Shown: in pieces, positions 15,204 to 23,800 of the stretch
How positions within the stretch are numbered: the stretch's first letter is position 1
How the letters are laid out: every line of letters starts with the position of its first letter
DNA from: Sediminibacter sp. Hel_I_10
GTDB taxonomy: Bacteria; Bacteroidota; Bacteroidia; Flavobacteriales; Flavobacteriaceae
Direction of reading: 5' to 3'
NCBI RefSeq assembly: GCF_000688335.1
Contig: NZ_JHZX01000001.1
Location: 1,798,001 to 1,862,000, forward strand
DNA length: 64,000 bases
Translations under genes and position numbers: made by a program
Notes under the pieces: generated by a model
Databases searched by the model: none
What the model saw: only the letters and a program-made list of their open reading frames with translations
Told to the model about the DNA's origin: nothing

Positions 15204-17510
15204 TTATTTAGAAATGATAAATTTCTCTGTAATAGAAGTGTTGTTAGTTGTAATCTTGTAGATATACAGACCTGATGAAAGGTTACTTCCGTTGAAGTCT
15301 GCCTTGTACTGTTGACCAGCAAAAGTCTCTCCGTTGAATACTTGGGCGATGTTACGACCATTGATGTCATACACCTCGATCAATACCTTACCGCTAGTCT
15401 TAGCAACAAACTCTACGTTTGAGATACCAGTAGTTGGGTTTGGATAAGACACAAAGCCTAAATCGTTTGCCTCTAACTGATTGGCAGTTAACGCTGCTTG
15501 TTGATTAGCAAAGAACGTTGCCATATCAAATTCTGCACAAGTCGCAAGTGCAATAACACCATCTAAATCATATCCATCTGGAGTTGTAGTCATATCGTTG
15601 TTGTTCACCACCTTCACATAATTTATATAATCATAATCTCCTGCATCAGAAATATCAATCGTAGCATTAGATTTACAAACCGTACCAGCATAATTATATG
15701 TAAAGTTATCCGCAGACACATAAACATCAGCATACTCAGGATAAGTCTCACATCCTAAAGGCTTGTTGAAAGATGTTTCTACAAAGAATAAATCTGGACC
15801 TGCTTGGTTTAATACCGCACCGTCAAAAGTCAATGTGATCTCTCCACCATATCCTAAAGTTGTAAATACATAGTCATCTGTTCCTTCTGGCATCCCTAAA
15901 ACATTTTCAGGAGTCTCTGTTCTGATAGCATCGATAACACCACCGTTCTTGGTAGTACCTTCAACATAGTTAAAGAAATCAGCTGCATAACATCCCGCTG
16001 GAGCTGGATCTTCTGGAGTAGAACAACCAGTTAAAGCAACGATACCGTCAAGATCGAATCCATCACCAGAGACAGAACCTTCTGGAGTAGTATCAACCAC
16101 TTTTACCTGAGTAATGAACGCTAAGGCAACTGGAGCATTGCTGATATCCAAATCATCAGCCTCATCTGTTTGAACAGATCCTATTAAATAAAAATCAACC
16201 CCATTCTGAGACACATAGATGTCAGCAGACTCTGGGTAAGATTCAAAAGACTGGTTACCGTAAGTGGTCTCAACAACCTCGATATCTGCACCATCGGCAT
16301 TATAAACAGCACCATCAAAAACGATAGTCACCTCTCCTCCATATCCTAAAGACAAGAAGTTAAGTGTCTCATCGATCTGTGGAGCACCTAAAGCCTTATC
16401 AGTATCCATACGCTCTTCAACCATAAATGGCTCTCCAGCACTATTGGTCCCTGGTAGGTAATTGATAGCGAAAGCTCCGTAACATTCGTTAGTTTCTTCC
16501 TCTGGCTGAGTACAACCATATAATGCTTCTATTCCATCAACATCATAACCGTCATTTGGGCTTGTACCTAAATCAGTTATTCTAATATAGGTGACAAAAG
16601 GCAAACCAAGACCTTCTATATCAATCATTCCATCACGGCAAACAGTACCAGCTTCAACCCAAGTTAAACCATCTGATAACTCTATTAAAGCAGTCTCTTG
16701 ATTAACATCTGTACAAGAATCTCCAGCAAAAGTTGTTTCCCAGATTTTGATATCTGCACCTTCACCATTAACTACAGCACCACTTAATTGTAAAGTAATT
16801 GTACCGTAAAATCCTAAGGTTACAAATCCACCAACTGCATTTGATCTATCTGGCTCATTTAATGATTTAGTAGCATCTGAACGATCAGCTGCAACTGGGT
16901 TACCATTTTTATCAAGACCTTGTTCAAAAGCAACGACTTCCATGGCAAAACATCCATCTGTTTCAGAAGAATCAAGAACACATCCATTTAAAGCAACAAT
17001 ACCATCAACATCGTATCCATCACCACCATTGGTAGTCACGTCTGTAATTCTTATTTGAGTTGCATATGGAAGAATAATGTCTACACTTCCGTCACGACAA
17101 ATTGTTCCAGCATCTACCCATCCTGAAATCGAATTGTAAACCTCTATCATTGCTGATTCATCATCAGAAGCACCACAGGTATCTCCTGAAAAAGAAGTCT
17201 CATAAATCATAAGATCATCTCCAGGGCCGTTAAGAACAGCATCTGTAAAAGATAAAGTGATTGATCCGTCAATACCCAATGACACAAATCCGCCAGCAGC
17301 GTTTGACATATCTGGAGTACCTAATGCCTGAGAAGCATCAGAACGAGCACCAGCAACAGCATTCCCGTTGGATTGCATTCCTTGGTTGAACATTACAACC
17401 TCAGAAGGAGAGCATCCTTCTTGGTCATTTTGGAATGCATTTGCATTCGTTCCTATTAAAGTGGCAGCACCACATAAAACAGGCAATAAAAATTTTGTAA
17501 AATTTTTCAT
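15204..17510 (-). CDS. Modular T9SS surface protein B (four modules)
   Basis: A 768-residue paralogue of gene A with one extra module. Signal peptide 1-25 is the same but for one residue. Modules are Cys33-Cys177, Cys187-Cys333, Cys343-Cys496 and Cys507-Cys658; the second (GCFAMEVVAFEQG...) has no equivalent in A and is closest to module 1 of gene C. Modules 3 and 4 correspond to A2 and A3, with a 287-bp stretch identical in DNA. The C-terminal T9SS type A sorting domain is nearly the same as in A. The protein should be exported by Sec and then T9SS to the cell surface. Function unknown; adhesion or glycan binding is plausible, with calcium held by the DGYDVDG loops. Leader and terminator are shared with A. 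Confidence 0.9.
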   Translation of the reverse strand: MKNFTKFLLPVLCGAATLIGTNANAFQNDQEGCSPSEVVMFNQGMQSNGNAVAGARSDASQALGTPDMSNAAGGFVSLGIDGSITLSFTDAVLNGPGDDLMIYETSFSGDTCGASDDESAMIEVYNSISGWVDAGTICRDGSVDIILPYATQIRITDVTTNGGDGYDVDGIVALNGCVLDSSETDGCFAMEVVAFEQGLDKNGNPVAADRSDATKSLNEPDRSNAVGGFVTLGFYGTITLQLSGAVVNGEGADIKIWETTFAGDSCTDVNQETALIELSDGLTWVEAGTVCRDGMIDIEGLGLPFVTYIRITDLGTSPNDGYDVDGIEALYGCTQPEEETNECYGAFAINYLPGTNSAGEPFMVEERMDTDKALGAPQIDETLNFLSLGYGGEVTIVFDGAVYNADGADIEVVETTYGNQSFESYPESADIYVSQNGVDFYLIGSVQTDEADDLDISNAPVALAFITQVKVVDTTPEGSVSGDGFDLDGIVALTGCSTPEDPAPAGCYAADFFNYVEGTTKNGGVIDAIRTETPENVLGMPEGTDDYVFTTLGYGGEITLTFDGAVLNQAGPDLFFVETSFNKPLGCETYPEYADVYVSADNFTYNYAGTVCKSNATIDISDAGDYDYINYVKVVNNNDMTTTPDGYDLDGVIALATCAEFDMATFFANQQAALTANQLEANDLGFVSYPNPTTGISNVEFVAKTSGKVLIEVYDINGRNIAQVFNGETFAGQQYKADFNGSNLSSGLYIYKITTNNTSITEKFIISK
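16204..16490 (-). repeat. 287-bp perfect repeat, copy 2 (in gene B, module 3)
   Basis: Identical to 13966-14252. The copies lie in direct orientation 2238 bp apart, close to the length of one gene plus spacer. Confidence 0.95.
16512..16952 (-). repeat. Cys-bounded module, copy B2 (absent from gene A)
   Basis: Residues 187-333 of gene B; carries the internal Cys pair (266 and 291) and the acidic loop NDGYDVDGIEALYGC. It is the unit by which B exceeds A. Confidence 0.85.
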
Positions 17511-17544
17511 AAGTGTTTATAGATTAATTAATAGCTATAACAAA
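17511..17544 (-). promoter_or_regulatory. Conserved leader and -7 element (copy B)
   Basis: Same 27-base leader as at 14808-14834, then three variable bases and TTTG (17544-17541) 30 bases from the ATG; the box reads GACCTTTG. Confidence 0.6.
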
Positions 17545-17886
17545 GGTCATTTATAAAAATGGAATTATTACAAGAAAAACGAAGAAGATCATTAATAATC
17601 GACCAAAGCACATAAAGCTCTTAACAAACTGTTTATTAGTTCAATATAACTCTTTTTGAGTCAATAAATATTGCGATTGAGCACAAAATTCAGTGTTTAA
17701 AAAAGGGCTATTTTCTCAACCTAAAATCTCTTATATAAAAGTTTTTAAACCATTATTCTTTATGAATCCTCGATCCAGATATTCGGTTTCATCTACTCAT
17801 TTACATTTCCCATTGATCTCTACAAGAAATAAGCTGTTTCAAATGACTAACGGTACTTATTTTTAATAAAATTATTTATAAAAAAA
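17545..17886. other. Intergenic region between genes B and C
   Basis: About 340 AT-rich bases. I see no ORF with coding character, no tRNA and no further promoter; the only supported elements are the leader of B on the left and the terminator of C on the right. Confidence 0.5.
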
Positions 17887-17910
17887 AAGCCAGCTCAAAA
17901 GAGCTGGCTT
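17887..17910 (-). terminator. Terminator of modular T9SS gene C
   Basis: Perfect 10-bp stem AAGCCAGCTC (17887-17896) with GAGCTGGCTT (17901-17910), AAAA loop, preceded by a long A-tract that is the U-tract on the minus strand. Confidence 0.93.
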
Positions 17911-17935
17911 CAGAAGTTTATCAAACTTTAAAGTG

Positions 17936-20509
17936 TTACCTAGTTGCCTTAACAAACTGCTTGGTAATTGTATTACCATTCATGTTTATTACAAAGAAAT
18001 AAGTACCATCTGCTAAATTAGAGATGTCTGTATTTATTTCTGTTTGACCAGAGTAAGATTCTACAGATCCTCTATTGAATGACTGCCCCATAACAGATAC
18101 GATCTCATAAGATACCGGTCCGCCCATTTGGCTATTTAGAGTCACATTCAATCGGTCTTTTGCAGGTACCGGATACATACTGATATCACTAACAGAAATC
18201 TCTTGCTCTTGTGTGCTTAGTAAAGCCAGAAGCTCCTCTAAGTTTGTTGGCTGCTCAAGGGTAACCTCTACAGATATATCATCTAATAGATTACCAACGG
18301 TACTATTTGTTCCGCTGATGGCCTTAAAGTAGACTACAGTAGATGTTTGACCTTCTGGAACCTCATATACAAATACATTATCATTCCATTCCATATTTGC
18401 GTTGGCGATGTAAGGAATTGCAGCATTATTCTCTATTGTTGCAAGATCTCCACCAAGGTATAATTCCATTTTATCAATACCTCCTGAGCTACGTTTCTTA
18501 TGGGAAAATCTAATCGCAAGATTTGTTCCTGGTGTAGAACACACTTCTTGATACAAAGTATTTAAACCATTTCCATTTAGCTCAAAGTGGTAATCACCTG
18601 AATTGGAAGCATTACCGCTAACCATTCCACTTTTTTGAATTTCAATAGTTCCCGATTCCGAAGTTGTACTCCATCCTGGAACCTCGTCTTGGGGCACATA
18701 TTTCCATGGACCGCTAAATGTGTTTTCAAGTTCAAAACCACCATTAACTAATTCTGGATCACAATCATTGGGTTCTGAAACATTAAGAGAGTTACAACCC
18801 GCTGCTAAATCTCCGTTTTCTAGCGTATATAATTCACCGTTGACCATAACATTATAGTTTGCAGTTAAATTTCCATCTCCATCAAACAAATTAAAGGCTG
18901 TTGCACCAAAATTCGCCATCAATAGATCATTAGAAGGTGTAAGCGCCAAACCGTTGACACCTCCAGGTATTGTTCTAACAAAAGAAGAAGAACCTCCCGC
19001 AATTAAAAGCAGTTGATTTCCTGTTCTGCTGGCTAAGTATAAATCACCATCATTTACAACTAAATCACCGCCACCAACAGGTACATCTGTTGCCACATTT
19101 ACATAAGATCCGTCCATTGGATTGACCTCAACGATCCTATCTTGATTTTCGGAAGCTAAATACACTTTACCTTCATAAAACACATTACATCTTACAGTAT
19201 TTAATCCTTGTAGAGGTATAAACCCTAAAGACGTTCCTGTTATAGGATCAATTCTTTCTAAGGTAGAACCGTTGCTGTTGATAGCATATAATACGTTATT
19301 TGTACCATCATAAGACAAATGCAAAGAATAGTCTCTTGTTGTTATTGAATTTAGCATCGCATCATTACCTATAAACTCAACACCAAAAATTTCAGAACCA
19401 ATTACGCCTTCTCTACTATCTGTATAAAACATTTCATAGTTATTACAGACATCTGTTTCTTCATTAGGATTATCATTGCAACCCGTTAGTGCAACAACGC
19501 CATCAAGGTCAAAGCCATCTTCTGACTGTGATTCTGCTGGAGTGGTATCAATAACCTTAACATGAGTAATATATGGCAAGAATACGGATGCATTGCTAAT
19601 ATCCAAAGACGCAAACTCATTTGTCACATTGATACCAATCTCATAAAACTGAAACCCATCTTGAGAGACAAGTACACTGGCCGATTCTGGATAAGATTGA
19701 AACGTCGCATTGTTAAAGGTAGTCTCTAAGACCATAAGATCATCACCGGGTCCATTATAAACAATACCATCAAATCCAATGGTTATTTCTCCTCCATATC
19801 CTAAAGACACAAAGTTTATAGTATCGTCATTTTCTGGCTCACCCAAAGCTTGGGTAGGATCCATACGGTTAGAGGCTATTGCGTTCCCACTCTTCGTGTT
19901 ACCGGAAAAGTAGTTCAGTGCTTCGGAACCATAACACACATCATCGCCTTCTTCTCCTCCTGGAAAATCCTGACATCCGTTTAAAGCTTCAACCCCATCG
20001 ACGTCATAACCATCTCCACCGCTAGTTGTAGTATCTGTAATTCTAATTTGAGACACATAAAAAAGACCCAGACCAGCGATATCGATTTCACCATCTCTAC
20101 AGACCTCTCCTGCTGAAATCCAGTTTGAGCCGTCTTGGGACACCTCTACTTCTGCTCTTTCACTACTTCCTGAGCAGGCGTCTCCAGCAAATGAAGTTTC
20201 CCATACCTTGATATCTGCTCCAGCAGTATCATAAACGGCACCAGAAAATTGTAGTGTAATAGACCCATCAATCCCCAGTGATACAAATCCCCCAGGGGCA
20301 TTTGACCTGTCTGGCTCGCCGAGAGCCATACCTTCGTCAGAGCGGTTTTCAGAAACCATATTGCCGTTGGATTGAAGACCTTGATTAAAATTTATGACCT
20401 CTGCAGCGAAACATCCTGCAGGGTCATCTTGAAATGCATTTGCATCCATACCAATTAATGCAGCAGCGCCACAAAAAACGGGTATGAAAAATTTTGTGAA
20501 ATTTTTCAT
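17936..20509 (-). CDS. Modular T9SS surface protein C (two modules, propeller-like region, jelly-roll-like region)
   Basis: An 857-residue secreted protein sharing the signal peptide, leader and first modules with A and B but with a different middle. Modules are Cys33-Cys179 and Cys192-Cys344. Residues about 355-575 look like a propeller or SMP-30/NHL-type domain with repeats such as NVLYAINSNGSTLERIDP, GKVYLASENQDRIVEVNP and GDLYLASRTGNQLLLI. Residues about 582-748 (LVNGGFELENTFSGPWKY ... NLLDDISVEV) look like a DUF642 or carbohydrate-binding-type jelly roll. The end (from about 775, MYPVPAKDRLNVTL ... GTYFFVINMNG) is a T9SS type A sorting domain. It is likely a surface binding protein; no catalytic residues are recognisable. 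Confidence 0.88.
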   Translation of the reverse strand: MKNFTKFFIPVFCGAAALIGMDANAFQDDPAGCFAAEVINFNQGLQSNGNMVSENRSDEGMALGEPDRSNAPGGFVSLGIDGSITLQFSGAVYDTAGADIKVWETSFAGDACSGSSERAEVEVSQDGSNWISAGEVCRDGEIDIAGLGLFYVSQIRITDTTTSGGDGYDVDGVEALNGCQDFPGGEEGDDVCYGSEALNYFSGNTKSGNAIASNRMDPTQALGEPENDDTINFVSLGYGGEITIGFDGIVYNGPGDDLMVLETTFNNATFQSYPESASVLVSQDGFQFYEIGINVTNEFASLDISNASVFLPYITHVKVIDTTPAESQSEDGFDLDGVVALTGCNDNPNEETDVCNNYEMFYTDSREGVIGSEIFGVEFIGNDAMLNSITTRDYSLHLSYDGTNNVLYAINSNGSTLERIDPITGTSLGFIPLQGLNTVRCNVFYEGKVYLASENQDRIVEVNPMDGSYVNVATDVPVGGGDLVVNDGDLYLASRTGNQLLLIAGGSSSFVRTIPGGVNGLALTPSNDLLMANFGATAFNLFDGDGNLTANYNVMVNGELYTLENGDLAAGCNSLNVSEPNDCDPELVNGGFELENTFSGPWKYVPQDEVPGWSTTSESGTIEIQKSGMVSGNASNSGDYHFELNGNGLNTLYQEVCSTPGTNLAIRFSHKKRSSGGIDKMELYLGGDLATIENNAAIPYIANANMEWNDNVFVYEVPEGQTSTVVYFKAISGTNSTVGNLLDDISVEVTLEQPTNLEELLALLSTQEQEISVSDISMYPVPAKDRLNVTLNSQMGGPVSYEIVSVMGQSFNRGSVESYSGQTEINTDISNLADGTYFFVINMNGNTITKQFVKATR
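19478..20413 (-). repeat. Two Cys-bounded modules, C1 and C2
   Basis: Module C1 is residues 33-179 (19973-20413) and carries the internal Cys pair 112/137; module C2 is residues 192-344 (19478-19936) and lacks it. C1 groups with A1, B1 and B2; C2 groups with A2 and B3. Confidence 0.85.
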
Positions 20510-20543
20510 AAGTGTTTATAGATTAATTAATAGCTATTACAAA
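20510..20543 (-). promoter_or_regulatory. Conserved leader and -7 element (copy C)
   Basis: Same 27-base leader; TTTG on the minus strand at 20543-20540, 30 bases from the ATG; the box reads AATATTTG. Confidence 0.6.
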
Positions 20544-20816
20544 TATTAACAATTAATAGCATCATTAAAGAATAAAACCGAAGAAAATCGTTTATAATCG
20601 ATAAAAACAACATTCACCGTAAAATACTGTTATTTAAGATACTAGTTAAACACATTTGATTGAGAAGTAGCTATGAGACTGAGAGAATCACAGCCTAAAA
20701 AAGCCATCTGTTATGGTAGTGAAACGGATGACTCTTCCCTTACTTCTTTAGATCAAAATCTGATTGAAAAGATCTACACTCAACTAAAAACGAAATCGGC
20801 TAAGTGAAACGAGTTA
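20544..20816. other. Intergenic region between gene C and the giant T9SS gene
   Basis: About 270 bases. The left part is AT-rich leader sequence without clear signals. The right part holds a possible small plus-strand ORF (20673-20807). No terminator hairpin for the minus-strand giant gene was found here. Confidence 0.4.
20673..20807 (+). CDS. Possible small protein, 44 residues
   Basis: An ATG-initiated ORF, too short for most gene finders, reading MRLRESQPKKAICYGSETDD and ending QLKTKSAK. The composition is balanced, with charged and helix-forming residues rather than the Ile/Asn/Lys bias of random AT-rich DNA, and the local GC content is higher than in the other spacers of this block. It lies opposite to its neighbours, just beyond the stop of the giant gene. 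No promoter of the TAnnTTTG type and no homologue that I recognise. It may be a true small gene or the remnant of one. Confidence 0.3.
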   Translation: MRLRESQPKKAICYGSETDDSSLTSLDQNLIEKIYTQLKTKSAK

Positions 20817-23800
20817 TTACATCCGTTTTAATGCTTTTTTGATAATAACTTGCCCATTAGACAGTGTCACCTTAGCCACATATGCGGCTTGACTTAATTG
20901 AGTGAGTTCTAAAATTTCGATAAAAGAAGAGCATTTCACATCGTAGAGGGTTCTGCCTAAAAGATCTAAAATTTCTATACGGTCCATTTTCATGGTTTCA
21001 GCTACTGAAAATTGAACACGACCGTCATTTAGCTCCAAAATTTGAAGACTATTTATAAATCGTTGCTGATTTGAAGATAAGGTTGCTGGTGAAAATACAA
21101 TTTCAAAACGGTCATTAAAGGTTCCTGTTTCCGAAGCAAAATTATAATCGTTAAGACTTAGGTTATGGACAGTATTTAAGAAATTATCTTTAAGATAAAT
21201 GCTAGTCGTACTCAAAAACTCACCCTCTAATTGTGCAATCGAAATGGTATAAAGGGTTGCCTCTTCAATAGCTGTGTAAAACCCTAAGAGAATCACTTCA
21301 TCTGGATCTAAACTACTTGTGGGTTTCCCTTGAATTGCGAACTTGCCCTCAGAATCACCGTTGATAGTAGAGTAAAAAACAGCGTTTGCATCTGATGATA
21401 AGTTTTTAGGCGCATCATAATACATGCCATCGTCACCATTGGTCGCGCCCTCAACATAAGCGATGAGAATCTGATTGAAAATGCCATTGTCAGAGGTGAG
21501 ATTGAGATGCAGTCTATTGTCATCATTACTTGAGCTTCTAAAAAATTGCGAATTATCACCCTCTTCTCTAACTCTCATATTATTATCAAACACAACATTC
21601 GTTGTAAATATATTATCTCCTATAGCTGTTGCTGCTACGCCATTACTCATGCAGATAAAAAATCCTTGTCCAGAAGGAATATTTCGACTGGGTTGAATTT
21701 CATCACCGCCAGCGGTTTGACCTGAGCCGTTAATGATGGCATAATCACTTTGCGAATAATTGAAAACGTCATTACCATTGGTATTATCATCTGCCATAGT
21801 GTGATGAGACCAAAAGTAAATGGCGCCATTAGTGGCTCCTACAGAGGGATCAATACTTGCGTTTGCTTCTAAAAATTCGTCTGCATCAATAGCTGAGGGA
21901 TAGGGGTTGCCTATAAAATTCCAGTTATTGTCATTAAGCTCATCATCATTTCTATAAATAGGTACTTCTATGACGCCATTATTAAATGGGCCTTCAAAAG
22001 TATAAATGAATTGCCCTGGCATAAAACCACTACTCCCATGGGTGGCAGCATAGCCAACACCAGTTTCCATGACGTCTGTTCCAGATACTTGTTCCCAATC
22101 ATCACCATTATCGTCAACATCATCTTGTCCTGGTAATGTCGCGTTATTATTGGAAGACTCCATGGTGGCATCGAGATAGTTTTGGGCAATATATTTATAA
22201 CGCCTATTCGTTGAAGCTTCATTTAACCCGTTCATAATAGATTCTCCTTGAACTGGCGAACTCCAATAGGTATATTCTTGAGAGGTAGCCAATGGAGCGG
22301 TTCGTTTTTCTACGGAAATTTTAGTTCTATCTCCTAATACGGCGCCTTGAACCAGTCCAGAATTATTAACTTGCACAAAAGAACCTGTTGGCTTTATAAT
22401 AATTGCTCCATCTACGGTCACATCGCTATCAACTTCTACATAATCTCCTTGGCCAATGGTCAACTCACTACCAGCATTGACAATAAGCTTACAGGCTGTA
22501 AAGCTGGTTTGACCATCAACATCAGTACTGGTATCATAATCTGCGTTTATAATAACCACTTCAAATCCCGTTGGGGACGATGACCAAACGCCATCCCAAG
22601 TGATCACATCAAAACTGAGTTTGACAGCGTTACTCGCCGAATAACAAGAGGCATTTCCTTCTTGAACTCTACAGTAAAACTGATAGCTTTCATAAAGGAA
22701 GGGATTGTTAATACTCAAATCTGAACTGTTTACATCGTCAAAATCATCATTATCTGGAATAGGGACAAAACTTGTATTTCCAGGCACTAAATAATACCAT
22801 GAATATGAGAGCCCTGATCCTTCAGGAACACCTTCGGAAGCAGTAATAGAAAGCTGAATCAAATTTGAGCAATTGGTAAGTGGATTGTTCAAGACCAAAA
22901 CAGTTGGCGAAGCTGCAAGAGAGAAGTCATAAGCGCCAAATTCGCTATAATCAGAATCACTACAAGTTGACCAATCCACCAAATCAAAATCGTCAATGCT
23001 AAAAGCGCCTTGGTTAGGCAGTGGTGACGCGTCGTTTTTTCGCTTAAAAATTACCCCATCACCGTCTGCAACCAGTCCATTTGCCCAAGAATCACTAGAG
23101 GCAATCCCCAATATATCAATATCTGAAGATGTCGAATTTTTATATAAAGCAATGGCATCTGAACTATTGAAATCAAAGTTAATACCAGATATCCCTGTAA
23201 TGGACTGATCTATGTCCACATCAGAAATATCACAAGATGTAGACCCTATAGCGAGCACATGAACATCACCAGAAGCAATAGATCCAGTTAATGGATTTGT
23301 ACTTTGCGGTGAAGAATTGCCGTTGTTAAAAATGCGGATACTATAATTACCGTCAAGCGTGATCGTATTGGATGTGCCATTATATATTTCAATAATTGAT
23401 GACGTACCAGTAGTTGCATCAGATAATTTGCTAATAAATAGATCCTCTAAAAACGCTGATGATGTTGAGCTTTCACAACCATTAAGTAAGTTATCAATTA
23501 CAGTAAAAGGTTTTACTGAAGAACAGCCCGTAGAAAAAAGGATCTGTATATTCCCCGATGAAGCTTCTGCAGGAACCAAAACCACTAATTCAGTGGCTGT
23601 GGAAGAAACCGTGGGCATCGTTATTCCGTTTAATGTGGCAGAGGCGCTAGTCAAATTGTTAGGAGACGTGATGGTAACCTCTGTGTTTTCTGGGCCTTCT
23701 ATTGGAAAAATAGTGCTCGCTATAGTCCCACTACATACGCCTGTTCCCTTAATATCAAACTCATACGGGTTTTCATCTGCATCTGTATTTAAAATGCGTA

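Noticed and set aside
12951-20509. Possible CRISPR or simple tandem repeat array
   Set aside because: The repeats are about 450 bp, in frame and protein-coding; no short repeat-spacer pattern exists.
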